DNA of 64,000 bases, taken from assembly GCA_963826795.1 (NCBI GenBank), contig CAWGYT010000004.1, forward strand, positions 186,001 to 250,000. Reading direction: 5' to 3'. Below the pieces are notes generated by a model, which did not search any database, was not told the origin of the DNA, and saw nothing but the letters and a program-made list of their open reading frames with translations. Below, one piece after another: positions 35,765 to 45,768 of this stretch. A program made the position numbers and the translations under genes. This DNA is from CAWGYT01 sp963826795 (GTDB lineage: Bacteria; Planctomycetota; Planctomycetia; Pirellulales; Pirellulaceae). Every line of letters starts with the position of its first letter. The first letter of the stretch is position 1.

Positions 35765-36820
35765 GGCTTAATGGGGAGAAGGGACAAGATCGTGTCACCT
35801 CTCCCGTGGCCGGGAGAGGTCGCTCGGGTCCCGCCCGCGGGAGCCGGGCGGGTGAGGGTTGATCCTCTGGCAGCGGGCGTGGCCCCCTCATCCGGCCTTC
35901 GGCCACCTTCTCCCGCGTTGGGGAGAAGGGACAAGATCGTGTCACCTCTCCCGAGGCCGGGAGAGGTCGCCCGGGTCCCCGCGGGCGGGAGCCGAGCGGG
36001 TGAGGGTTGAGCATCTGGCAGCGGGCGTGGCCCCCTCATCCGGCCTTCGGCCACCTTCTCCCGCGTTGGGGAGAAGGGACAAGATCGTGTCACCTCTCCC
36101 GTGGCCGGGAGAGGTCGCTCGGGTCCCCGCGGGCGGGAGCCGGGCGGGTGAGGGTTGATCCTTTGGGAGCGGGCGTGGCCCCCTCATCCGGCCTTCGGCC
36201 ACCTTCTCCCGCGTTGGGGAGCAGGGACAAGATCGTGTCACCTCTCCCGTGGCCGGGAGAGGTCGCCCGGGTCCCGCCCGCGGGAGCCGGGCGGGTGAGG
36301 GTTGATCCTCTGGCAGCGGGCGTGGCCCCCTCATCCGGCCTTCGGCCACCTTCTCCCGCGTTGGGGAGAAGGGACAAGATCGTGTCACCTCTCCCGTGGC
36401 CGGGAGAGGTCGCCCGGGTCCCGCCCGCGGGAGCCGGGCGGGTGAGGGTTGAGCGTTTGGGAGCGGGCGTGGCCCCCTCATCCGGCCTTCGGCCACCTTC
36501 TCCCGCGTTGGGGAGAAGGGACAAGATCGTGTCACCTCTCCCGTGGCCGGGAGAGGTCGCCCGGGTCCCCGCGGGCGGGAGCCGGGCGGGTGAGGGTTGA
36601 GCGTTTGGGAGCGGGCGTGGCCCCCTCATCCGGCCTTCGGCCACCTTCTCCCGCGTTGGGGAGAAGGGACAAGATTGTGTCACCTCTCCCGGGGCCGGGA
36701 GAGGTCGCTCGGGTCCCCGCGGGCGGGTGAGGGTTGAGCGTTTGGGAGCGGGCGTGGCCCCCTCATCCGGCCTTCGGCCACCTTCTCCCGCGTTGGGGAG
36801 CAGGGACAAGCTACTCGCGC
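35765..36820. repeat. Tandem array of seven 147-148-bp repeat units
   Basis: GGGACAAGAT-type boundaries recur at 35781, 35928, 36076, 36224, 36371, 36518, 36666 and 36803, giving six units of 147-148 bp and a last one of 137 bp. Each unit holds three hairpins: CTCTCCCGTGGCCGGGAGAG, the CCGGCCTTCGGCC region, and CTTCTCCCGCGTTGGGGAGAAG. Units differ only by a few substitutions. Long open frames cross the array on both strands, but only because the repeat lacks stops; they are not genes. The array separates tRNA-Leu from the TolC gene. The same element occurs near 22011, 22670, 22857 and 63760. Confidence 0.97.
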
Positions 36821-36838
36821 GACGCTCTGCCTTGGCGC

Positions 36839-38533
36839 TTACGGCAGCGGGGGAAGCAGCTCCTCGGTGCGAAGCGTTTCCAAATCGGGCAGCGGTGCGT
36901 CTCGCGTTCCGACGCCCAACGTGTAAATGTCGTCGACCTGCGTCAATCGCCCCAGTTCCACGACGGCTTGCCATTGGCTGCCTAGATCATTCACGTATTG
37001 AGTCAGGGCTTCCGCCAAGACCTGCTGAGCGACGACGACGTCGTTGAATTGAACGCCGACGGGATCGTTTCGATATCGTTCGTAAACGCCGCGATAGGCC
37101 CGCACCTGATCGCGCAGGGCCTGTGCCCGAAACGAACTTAGTAGCACTCGGCTGGCATCGTATCGAGCGAAGGCGTCCGCCAGTCCGCGTGTCAGGTCGT
37201 TGCGGACCTGGGCGATCGTCTGTTCCGCACGATAGACCTGTGCCTGTGCCGAGATAATGTTGCCCCGATTGCGATTCAGCACCGGGAAGTCACCTCCGAA
37301 CTGAAGATTGTAGGTCGTGGTGCCCGGGTCGAACGTGTAGTCATGCTGAACCGCGACGTAAGCGTCCACGTTGGGCACGGGTGTGACTTGAGCCAGCCGC
37401 AAGAGCAACCGCGCCTGACCGACGGAATTCGCCGCAATCGCCAGGTCGGTGTGGTTGGCGAGCATGAGTGCCAAGGCTTGGTCATATCGAATCACGGGGG
37501 CTGGCATGTCGGGACTGCCCGCAAGTTCGGTTGGCGGCAGATCCGGCAATCCGAGCGACGCCGCCAACTGCCGCCATTGCGATTCGTATTCGCGCTGGGC
37601 CTGAACGATGTTGGCTTGAGACTGCAACGTCAGCACGCGTAACTGCATCGGTTCGTAGGGCGCCGACTCGCCGCCCTCGACCAGATCAATCTGCGTTTCG
37701 TAAATCTGCTCGATGAACTGCGCGAGGGCCTCGGCCAGTCGCAGTTGTTCACGCGCGACAATCGCCGCGAAGTAGTTCGCCCGCACATCGGACGCCACCT
37801 CGACACGTGCCTTACGAAGCGAGATCCTTGCGTTCTGGAGGTCGACCATCGCCGCCTCTTGTGCGAGCCGCAGCTTGCCGGCGGTGACGAATGTCTGCTG
37901 GACGTACCCGCCGTGGTAACCGTTCGTGTTGGCGGTTCTCACCGTGTCGGCTTGGTACCCAAGTGATGGATTGGGCGGTCTGCCCGCTTGAATCATCGCA
38001 CCCCGCGCGACTTCCACATCCGCGGACGCTTGCCGCAAGACGGGGCTGTTTTCCAGGGCCAGCTCTTGTAGCACTCCGAGTGTCAGCGGCCGCTCATTCA
38101 AACCGACTTGCCACGCGGGCAGCTCGTCGACCACCGGCAGCGGCGGATAGAGGCCGCGGATCACATCGCGCCGTTCCGCATCCGTCGCATCCGATGGCAG
38201 GGGCGGCAGACGCAATGGCGGAACGTCCGCACCCGGCAATCCGGGCGGAAGCCTGAGCGGTTCGTTCGGCGGAGGCAAACGTCCTTCGTTTTTCGGATCC
38301 CCAGCCGATCGTGCGCCCGCCGATTCCGGCTCCGATGAATCGACATCGGAAGCATCAGCGAACGAATCGCGGCGGCTCGCGCCAGGTGGCGGCGACGCAT
38401 CAAACGAATAAGTTGACTCAAGAAAATAGCGATTGATGCAGGACGGCTCCGGAGAACGACACCCGACGAGCGCCACGGTCAGCGCGGCCAGTCCGCTCAA
38501 CTGCATGTTCACGAACCGGTGTAGCCGAATCAC
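36839..38533 (-). CDS. TolC/CzcC-type outer-membrane efflux lipoprotein
   Basis: Outer-membrane channel of a tripartite efflux system, 564 residues. The N-terminus is a lipoprotein signal with a lipobox (ALVGC). A Pro-rich stretch follows, then two OEP repeats: LTLGVLQELALENSPVLRQASADVEVARG, AARLAL-type helices, YEPMQLRVLTLQSQANIVQAQRE, and in the second half ALALMLANHTDLAIAANSVGQARLLL and QFGGDFPVLNRNRGNI. The GRPPNPSLGY motif is typical of the CzcC/CusC group. Its partner pump gene just upstream (38737-39543) is decayed and no membrane-fusion protein is present, so this channel may now be orphaned or serve another pump. Confidence 0.9.
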   Translation of the reverse strand: MIRLHRFVNMQLSGLAALTVALVGCRSPEPSCINRYFLESTYSFDASPPPGASRRDSFADASDVDSSEPESAGARSAGDPKNEGRLPPPNEPLRLPPGLPGADVPPLRLPPLPSDATDAERRDVIRGLYPPLPVVDELPAWQVGLNERPLTLGVLQELALENSPVLRQASADVEVARGAMIQAGRPPNPSLGYQADTVRTANTNGYHGGYVQQTFVTAGKLRLAQEAAMVDLQNARISLRKARVEVASDVRANYFAAIVAREQLRLAEALAQFIEQIYETQIDLVEGGESAPYEPMQLRVLTLQSQANIVQAQREYESQWRQLAASLGLPDLPPTELAGSPDMPAPVIRYDQALALMLANHTDLAIAANSVGQARLLLRLAQVTPVPNVDAYVAVQHDYTFDPGTTTYNLQFGGDFPVLNRNRGNIISAQAQVYRAEQTIAQVRNDLTRGLADAFARYDASRVLLSSFRAQALRDQVRAYRGVYERYRNDPVGVQFNDVVVAQQVLAEALTQYVNDLGSQWQAVVELGRLTQVDDIYTLGVGTRDAPLPDLETLRTEELLPPLP

Positions 38534-38736
38534 CGAGCACTCCTAACAACAAGAACGCACCGAATGTCGTGACCGCGAAAACCGATTGGCAATCGCGACT
38601 CGACCTGACAGGGAGAATCCAACGGTTGTATCGGGGCTGCGGGCGACCGGACTGTATCGCCAGCCGGTCAAGTCGGACGTCTTGCGCAGAGCCCCCAAAC
38701 TGGCGCCGCGTGAGCCGAGGCGTATCGACCGAGACG

Positions 38737-39543
38737 CTATTCGGCGAACCGAGCGGCTTCTTCCGACGGAGGATGCTTTCGAAAGACGTAGTACAGCACG
38801 GGCGTGAGATGCTGATTCAACAGCAGGGACATCAGCATGCCGCCGAAGATCGAATTGAATCCGACGGCCGCCGAAACGCTGAAGCTCATTCTCAGCAGCA
38901 ACAAACCCAACACGCCGCCACAGGCCAGCATGGTCACGTTGGCCAGGACGATGAGCACGTCACGGAGCGACAAGAAGGCCAGATAGCGCATCACGACGAC
39001 CAGGGCGAAGGAAAGAGGAACCACCAGCATCAGGCGTTCTTCCGCCCGCTGCATCTGCTCGAATTCTCCTGACCATTCGACGTGCAGCGGCGCTTCGATC
39101 AACGGCTCAATCCGGGCTTGCGCCTCGGCCCCGGCGCTGCCTTGATCACGGCCCTCGATACCAAACTTGATGGCGATCAGTCGCTGGCCTTCCTCACGAT
39201 AGATGGTCGACGCTCCGGGTTGCACGAATTAGCCGCTTACGGCGTCGAATTCGACGTTTTCATTCAACGGCGTGACGAGGTCACCCAGAAAGCAGCGGAA
39301 GCTGAGCATCGCCAGCAGCATCAGCACTGCCGCGAGCGAGACGGCGACTTTCGTCGACAAACGCGGGGGCCAAGGGTTGCGGACGGTTCGGGCCCGGCGT
39401 CCCGCTGCCAGCCAAGCAAGTCGCAGGCGGAGGCAACGTCCGGACAATCCATTCGGCTTGCTGAACAGCGACGAAGCGTCGCCATGGCGGATCATCAGAC
39501 CCACGTTTCGCCCCGGATGGGCGTGGTTGTTCGCGGAGGGCAT
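38737..39543 (-). pseudogene. Remnant of a CzcA/CusA heavy-metal RND pump
   Basis: One frame is interrupted by TAA at 39229-39231. The 5' piece (VAVSLAAVLMLLAMLSF, then LVTPLNEN) resembles the first-half membrane helix and the loop after it. The 3' piece (VQPGASTIYREEGQRLIAIKF, GIEGRDQGSAG, VEWSGEFEQMQRAEERL) matches the periplasmic QxGxSxIxRED and RGRD blocks. It runs to SFSVSAAVGF and then jumps to LTPVLYYVF near the C-terminus. The family needs about 1,040 residues; here about 260 remain, with large deletions at the TAA junction and after SAAVGF. It lies upstream of the TolC/CzcC gene, so this was once a czcCBA-like operon. Confidence 0.8.
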
Positions 39544-39621
39544 TTCGACCTTTTTGCTAGGCGGCCGTTTTCGGCGCTGCTATATTCGCGTTCACTCCGT
39601 TTGCTCGCCACGGGCTGGAAC

Positions 39622-40212
39622 ATGTCAGACGCAACTCACATTCTGGACGCGATCGTCGCTGGCGACGCTGGTGCGAGTGAGGACTTGCTGCCACGGGTCT
39701 ATGAAGAATTGCGGCGACTGGCCGCGCGAAAACTGTCGTGCGAAAAGCCGGGCCAGACACTTCAGGCGACCGCACTCGTCCACGAGGCATACCTCCGTCT
39801 GATGAGCGCGAAACAGCCCCCGCACTGGAACGGTCGCGGTCATTTCTTCGCAGCCGCTGCCGAAGCGATGCGACGAATCTTGATCGAGAGAGCGCGTCGC
39901 AAACGCTCGCAACACGCGGCACACGCTCGAGTCGAGCTATCCACTGCCGCAATCGAAACACCGCTTTCTAGTCATCAAATTGATCTCTTGGCGTTAGACG
40001 AGGCGTTGACGAAACTGGAGACCAATGATCGGCGGAAGGCGGAACTGGTAAAATTGAGGTTCTTCGCCGGGTTAACCATCGCGCAGGCTGCCGAAGTCCT
40101 CGAGGTTTGCACGTCCACGGCCGACAACGATTGGGCCTATGCCAAGACTTGGCTTCGCATGGAAATGTTAGGCGAGCCTGGTCGAAACGCCTGCGTCGCT
40201 CGCACCGAGTAG
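39622..40212 (+). CDS. ECF sigma factor, planctomycete STK-associated type
   Basis: A 196-residue sigma factor. Region 2 shows LRRLAARKLSCEKPGQTLQATALVHEAYLRL, followed by HFFAAAAEAMRRILIERARRK. Region 4 shows LKLRFFAGLTIAQAAEVLEV and TWLRMEM. This is the ECF group found next to Ser/Thr kinases in planctomycetes. ATG 39622 starts MSDATHILDAIVAG as usual for the group. The kinase gene begins 61 bp downstream, so the pair is probably one regulatory unit in which the kinase controls the sigma factor by phosphorylation (inference from family). Confidence 0.94.
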   Translation: MSDATHILDAIVAGDAGASEDLLPRVYEELRRLAARKLSCEKPGQTLQATALVHEAYLRLMSAKQPPHWNGRGHFFAAAAEAMRRILIERARRKRSQHAAHARVELSTAAIETPLSSHQIDLLALDEALTKLETNDRRKAELVKLRFFAGLTIAQAAEVLEVCTSTADNDWAYAKTWLRMEMLGEPGRNACVARTE

Positions 40213-40273
40213 TTCAGGCGGATGCGATCCGACAGGACAACGGGGCGCAGGATATCGAACTCAAACGCGAACC

Positions 40274-43198
40274 GTGACCAACGGCACAGGGCTGGCAATC
40301 CCCATGGCAACGCTGGATGAAGCGGCGGTCTTCAATACCGCTCGAAAAATTGAAAGTCCGGACGAATGCGACACGTTTCTTAGACAAGCGTGCCGCGACG
40401 ATCCGGACGCTTACCAGCGCCTTGCCGCGATGGTCCGTACGTATCGTGAAGATCGCGATTTCCTGGAGTCACCACCCGCCGAACTCGGTCCACGCGTCGA
40501 CAGCGCGTCGATCACCGAGGGCCCCGGGACGGTGATCGGTCGCTTCAAGCTCCTGGAACGGATTGGTGAAGGCGGCTTTGCGGTGGTTTACCTGGCCGAA
40601 CAATCCGAGCCGATCCGCCGCAAAGTCGCCCTCAAAATCATCAAGCTGGGCATGGACACCCGCCAGGTGATTGCCCGCTTCGAGGCGGAGCGTCAGGCAC
40701 TCGCCATGATGGATCATCCGGGAATCGCCAAAGTCTACGATGCGGGGGCGACTGAAACGGGCCGACCGTATTTCGTCATGCAGTTGATTCACGGCGTTCC
40801 GATTTCGGACTACTGCGATCAGAACTGCGTGTCGATCGAGGTGCGTTTGCGGCTGTTCTTGCAAGTCTGCCAGGCCGTTCAACACGCGCACCAGAAGGGG
40901 ATTATTCATCGCGACATCAAGCCATCGAATGTGCTCGTCGCACTCCACGACGGCCAGCCGGTTCCGAAGGTCATTGATTTTGGGATCGCCAAGGCAACCT
41001 GCCAACGCCTGACGGAAAGAACGCTGTATACGAGCTACCGACAGATCATCGGGACGCCTCAATACATGAGCCCGGAACAGGCGGAGTTCTCGGACTTGGA
41101 CATCGATACTCGTTCGGACATCTATTCGCTGGGCGTGCTGCTTTACGAACTCTTGACAAGCACGACCCCTTTTCAGGCCGCCGACTTGCGGCGGATGACC
41201 TACGACGAAATCTGCCGCACGATACGCCATCGCGATGCGCCCAGTCCGTCGCGTCGTCTGAGCTCGCTGGGCGAAGCGGCGGACGGCGCAGCAGAGAAGC
41301 GCCAGGTCGATGCCGTCGGACTTCGCAAGTTGCTGCGTGGCGATCTCGACTGGATCGTGATGAAGGCACTGGAGAAAGATCGCACTCGACGCTACGAGAC
41401 CGCTGACGCCATGGCACTGGACATTCGACGCCATTTGACAGATGAACCAGTTCAGGCCCGCCCGCCCTCCTGGCTGTATCAGTTCCAGAAGATGGTGCGA
41501 AAGCATCGCTCCGCGTTCGTCGCGGCCGGCGCCCTACTGGCCCTGATCCTCGTGTCGCTGGTCATGGCCCTGGTGGCTCTGGTCCGAATCAACGAACAAA
41601 CCATCTTGGCCAATCAACAACGAGATCGTGCTGAGAAGAACTTACGTCTCGCCATTGAGCTGATCGAAGACGTCGTCGCGCCCGCCAGCGACGGACTGCA
41701 ATTCGTCTCCGACGCAAAGCGGATCCAGCAAGTGAAAGCCGAACTGCTCAGAAACTTGATCGCCTTCTCGGAACAGGTTCTTGAACAGACGCCCCACGAT
41801 CCGGCGGCGCGACTCAGAGTGGCCCAGCTGTGCAATCGGCTTGCGAACCTGGCGTTTCTGGCGGGCGAACACGAAGAACCAGCCTGCCGCCGCTCGATCT
41901 TTCTGCTGCGCGGGCTCGTCGCTGAGTTTCCGGACAATGCCACGTATCAAAAACTTCTTGAACGCGCACATAAGGCCACCGCGCAGTTGTGCTGGGCTGA
42001 GTTGCGGTGGGGTGAGTCATCGAAGCATTATCACGTGGGGCTGACAATTCTGGAGCATCTCGTCGAGCAATTCCCGGACGATGCGATGTTTCGTGATGAA
42101 CTTCTCGAATTCCACGGCGACTTGGCGTATGCACTGCAATATCGTGGCGACTTGGGTCAGGCCGAAGCGCATTATCGCATCGCCCTCGGGGCTCCCAGTA
42201 TCTGCGGGCGTCGCAGCTCGACAACACTTGGCAGATCTGTTGATCTCCACGAATCGGTTCGACGAGGCGCAACAGCAACTTGAGGACGCACTGGCACTCG
42301 TCGAAAACGACACGGCGGAGTCGAGTTGGGACGATGCACTAAAGGCCTTTTGGACCCGAATCGTGCTCAATGATTTCGGAAAGCTATCCGTTTGCAGAAA
42401 CCAGCCTTTGGAGGCCGTCGACTACCTTCAACGATCGGTGGACATCGGGCAGCAGCTTTCCAGCAGCCTGGCACACTCCCCATTTCAAGCGAATGTCTTG
42501 GGCTGGTCGTACCATTATTTGGCTGAGGCGCTATTCAGGCCGGCCGGCTTCCGGAAGCCAAGCAGGCGACGCAACAATCGCTGAAGGCCTGGCAGTCGGC
42601 ACGTGGACGCATGCCAGCGCACAATGCGGCACTCGCCTGCTTTCGCCTGGGTGAGCTGTCGCAGCGGGAGGGCCAGCTGGATGAGGCGCGCGCCAACTTC
42701 GCGCTCGCCGAAAAACTGCTCGAAAGGATCTCGCGCGAGTTGCCGAACGAAGCTTACTGTCAGCAGCGACGGGTCCTGCTCCTGGCCGACTGTCCGAACC
42801 AAGAATTTCGAGCCCCGCCGCGGGCAGTGGAGCTGGCCAAACGCGTAACGTCCGCCACGAACGGCGCGATCTGGCGCTATCTGGCGCTCAGTCAGTACCG
42901 CTGCGGCGCGTGGCGTGAAGCCGAGAAATCCCTCGAGACGTCCATGCAACTGCGGGGCGGTGGCGATCCGATGGACCGCCTTCTGCTGGCCCTGGTGCAA
43001 TGGCAAGTCGGCGAGCGTTCCCGGGCAATGCAGACGTATTCCAATACCCTCGAGGCCATCTCGACCGGTGAGCCGATCCTGTATGGCGAGATCGGCGTCT
43101 TGGGGTTTCGGCGGCTGCTGGCCGAAGCCGCCGCGACACTTCGGGTCGCTGCCCCAGCGGACCTTGACGAACCGACGCCACTCGACTCCGAAAATTGA
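40274..43198 (+). CDS. Membrane Ser/Thr protein kinase with TPR-like sensor half (two frameshifts)
   Basis: Hanks-type kinase. ATP loop IGEGGFAVVYLAEQ, catalytic Lys in VALKIIKLGMD, HRDIKPSNVLV, DFGIAK and SPEQ are all present, so it should be active. One membrane helix (FVAAGALLALILVSLVMAL) follows the kinase domain, and then about 500 residues of helical TPR-like repeats outside (EEPACRRSIFLLRGL, NRFDEAQQQLEDALALVEND, GQLDEARANFALAEKLLERI). One surplus base near 42189 and a second shift near 42537 break the frame. The joined protein has about 974 residues and ends DSEN. It pairs with the ECF sigma gene just upstream. Confidence 0.9.
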
Positions 43199-43341
43199 AC
43201 TCGTCGGGATTTACTTTCCCGTTTTCTATTGGGTACGACGTCTGGAAATCTCGCACATACTCATAGAGTCTTGTCACCGCTTCGTTTTGGGGCAATCGCA
43301 CCGTGAGGGCGAGACGATCCCAGTTCTTTACGGAGAATCAA

Positions 43342-44133
43342 ATGATGACGTCAAACCGAAATCGTACCACCACGGCCGCGGCTATATTGGGTCTGGCTCT
43401 GGCACTCAGCCAGACAAAACCCGCGGGGGCCCAAACCGAATTCTTCGACGACTTCAACGACGGCAACGACAATGGATGGGAACACGTTGACTTGACGCGG
43501 GGTACACCATGGGGACCGGGTGTCTATGATGCCTCGTCCCAGGCCTATCTCATTGAATCGTCAGGCGAAGTCCCCCCAGGGGCCGCGACCGGAATCGATG
43601 ATTCCCTATTCGCTCGCCATTCTCGGAGGCCATTCACCGACGGCTTTCTTCAGACGGATGTCCATGCTAACTCCGAGGGACATAGCGTGTCTCTGGTCCT
43701 CCGTGAAGGTCGAGGTCTCTCTTACTTTTTCAACGCGGACACGGGCAAGGACGAACTTCGCATTTCGAAGGTCACGGACGGAGGTCAGACTTCCACCTTC
43801 CTGGCAGTCCTGAATCCAGCACCATTCCCCCTTGTCGCGGGCGAGGACTGGACGATGAAGGCCGGTGCATTCGGGGATCAACTCAGCTTGAAAATCTGGC
43901 GGATCAATGAACCGGAGCCGTCAGCCCCTCAGCTGGTCGCGACCGATTCCCTGATCAAGTCGGGGCATTTCGGGATCGGCGTGTCGGTGCCGAGCGATTT
44001 CATCGGGGCTGTCCAGCCGAGCGCCACGTTCGACAACGTGAGGTTCTTTGTTCCCGAACCGTCCGCCTCTCTACTCGGCAGTTTCGGATTTTTGACGCTG
44101 CTGTGCCATCGGCGGAAAAGAAAGCCGCGTTAA
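43342..44133 (+). CDS. PEP-CTERM exported protein
   Basis: A 263-residue exported protein. The signal peptide (TTTAAAILGLALALSQ) ends near AGAQT. The body starts EFFDDFNDGNDNGWEHVD and looks like a concanavalin-like beta-sandwich often found in PEP-CTERM proteins. The C-terminus has the sorting signal: VPEPSAS, a hydrophobic helix and RRKRKPR. ATG 43342 has GGAG 7 nt upstream. It follows the kinase gene on the same strand. The 3' end overlaps the convergent gene by 4 bp. Probably anchored or released at the surface after exosortase processing. Confidence 0.86.
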   Translation: MMTSNRNRTTTAAAILGLALALSQTKPAGAQTEFFDDFNDGNDNGWEHVDLTRGTPWGPGVYDASSQAYLIESSGEVPPGAATGIDDSLFARHSRRPFTDGFLQTDVHANSEGHSVSLVLREGRGLSYFFNADTGKDELRISKVTDGGQTSTFLAVLNPAPFPLVAGEDWTMKAGAFGDQLSLKIWRINEPEPSAPQLVATDSLIKSGHFGIGVSVPSDFIGAVQPSATFDNVRFFVPEPSASLLGSFGFLTLLCHRRKRKPR

Positions 44134-44702
44134 CGCGAGTCGAAGACGGCTTCGATTTCAGCCAACACGTGCTCCTCAGCCGCCGAGATCTTTTTGATGC
44201 CCATGAAGCCCCCGGCGGCTTCCGCGACTTCGCGAGTTTGTGCCATCACCTCGCGTTTCAGGGCCTGACACGCATCTTCAGGAAGGGTGGCGCAGAGGGC
44301 CTGCGTGTATTCTTGCCACGTACTGAACAGGCTGGCCAAGGGGGCGGCATTCAGCCAGCTTTCCAGCAACGGATAGGCCACCGAATCCTCGGGACACTTG
44401 TGCGTGGTGGCCGCCCTCAGGATCGCCTCTTTTTCGGCCTGTTCGACGTGCCGATCCGCCCAGGCAACTCGAACCAAAGGAACGAGCGTCAGGGAAGCGA
44501 GATTTTCGGCCGTGATGTCCGCATCCACCAGGTGCTCCAGCAGCTCGTCGCTTGCCCAGCCGCAAACCTTGGCCAATGTCGATTTGCGAGCGTCTCGCTT
44601 GAGCCGCTGCCGCAGCTGCTCGGCGAGTTCCATATCGACCCGATAGAAGAATTCGTCTTCCAGGGCCCGCCCTCGCTTGTGTAGATAATCACTGGGGTCC
44701 AT
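44130..44702 (-). CDS. TerB-like helical protein
   Basis: A 190-residue cytosolic protein from ATG 44702 (AAGGA 6 nt upstream). LVPLVRVAWADRHVEQAEKEAIL matches the acidic TerB-like motif (WADGxxxxxExxAI) that binds metal in tellurite-resistance TerB proteins. A second half (YTQALCATLPEDACQAL, then ISAAEEHVLAEIEAVF) is helical. Function is unknown; TerB domains often occur in stress or membrane-associated systems. It is convergent with the PEP-CTERM gene. Confidence 0.7.
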   Translation of the reverse strand: MDPSDYLHKRGRALEDEFFYRVDMELAEQLRQRLKRDARKSTLAKVCGWASDELLEHLVDADITAENLASLTLVPLVRVAWADRHVEQAEKEAILRAATTHKCPEDSVAYPLLESWLNAAPLASLFSTWQEYTQALCATLPEDACQALKREVMAQTREVAEAAGGFMGIKKISAAEEHVLAEIEAVFDSR

Positions 44703-45081
44703 GGCCGTCCTTTCGTCAACTGCGTTTCCCAGATCGCCCTTGCCGCGGCGGCCCCGACGATGCGCCTCCGGAGACCAAAATCCACTGCCGCCCAACGGTT
44801 CCAATTCTATCCGCTTACCGCCCGCCCGCCCATTGCCCCTCGCCCCCCGCTCGATTGGTCGCTCGGCATCGAGGACCGCAGGACGTCACCCTCCCCGGGA
44901 ACGTCGAAATCGACGCATCTTTGGCTGCTTAACCACGCCCTCGACTCTGGACTTCCAAGGCGAATTCGTCGCTACACAGTTCGCTCCCGGCGCCGGGGAG
45001 GCTGGGCTGACGGTCGCTGAGATGCGGGGGGGCGAATTCCCCGGCGGCCGAGGGCTGGCGCTCAACTTGCGGACTGGGAAC
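44703..45081. other. Intergenic region without identifiable content
   Basis: A 379-bp GC-rich stretch between two minus-strand genes. Frames through it are short or compositionally biased. It should hold the promoter of the TerB-like gene and the end of the DUF427 gene. I see no repeats, RNA or supported gene. Confidence 0.4.
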
Positions 45082-45579
45082 CTACCAGGCTCGTGTGCCG
45101 GGCGGGCCCTTGAACGGACCAATCACGCTCGAGGTGATCCAGCCTCCATAAAAATCACCGGGCTGAGCGGTCACGCGCTCGTCGTTGACATAACAAGCAT
45201 CGACTCGGCTCGGGTAAAAGGCGAGGTAGCCGGCCAGCGAGGCGAAGGGCCGTGTGGGCTCGAGATAGCACCACGCCGCATTTTCGACAGTTGCCTCGCC
45301 GTCGACCAGGCTGTAGTACGACGCCATCCCCTTCCACTCGCAGAACGTCCGCAGCTTCGAGGGCCTCAAATAGGCCAGGTCGATGTCGCCCGGCGGCAAG
45401 TAATAGACCGGCGGATGGCTGGTCTCGAGCACGCGGATGGCACGCAGGCTGTCGGCGACAACATGATCGGCCCAAAGGACGCGAATCCGCTGGCAGACGC
45501 TTTCCCATCGAGGTGGACGCGGATAATCCCATACCGATTCCTGGCCAGGACCCGGCTGAAGACGTTGCGGTGCTTGCAT
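45082..45579 (-). CDS. DUF427 domain protein
   Basis: A 165-residue protein of the DUF427 family: VWDYPRPPRWE near the N-terminus, VLWADHVVADSLRAIRVLETSHPPVYYLPP, FCEWKGMASYYSL, AAWCYLEPT and LAFYPSRVDACYV. These motifs, with the conserved Trp, Tyr and Cys, define the compact beta fold of this family. Enzymatic role is not established. It stands alone on the minus strand, divergent from pdxA (189 bp between starts). Confidence 0.92.
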   Translation of the reverse strand: MQAPQRLQPGPGQESVWDYPRPPRWESVCQRIRVLWADHVVADSLRAIRVLETSHPPVYYLPPGDIDLAYLRPSKLRTFCEWKGMASYYSLVDGEATVENAAWCYLEPTRPFASLAGYLAFYPSRVDACYVNDERVTAQPGDFYGGWITSSVIGPFKGPPGTRAW

Positions 45580-45768
45580 CGCGATTCTCCTGATTTCTTT
45601 TGCGGTGGAAGGCCGGGGGATTATTGTCCGCTGCCTCGCTGCGGGAACCTGGGAAGGAATCTTCTCGGCTTGCTCCGCGACAGAAACGGGTCGCCTCGAG
45701 AGGACTACACCGCCGCGTTATGATAAAGGCGGCGACGACAAAGCGTCGCGCGGTGGCTGGAGCGAACC

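Noticed and set aside
35765..36820. 148-bp tandem array considered as an integron or CRISPR-like structure
   Set aside because: Units are near-identical throughout with no variable cassettes or spacers, and no integrase or cas gene is nearby.
36090..36974. Long open frames of up to 294 codons on both strands across the repeat array
   Set aside because: They exist only because the 148-bp repeat has no stop in those frames. The predicted proteins are internal repeats of Arg/Pro/Gly with no family resemblance, and overlapping frames are equally open.
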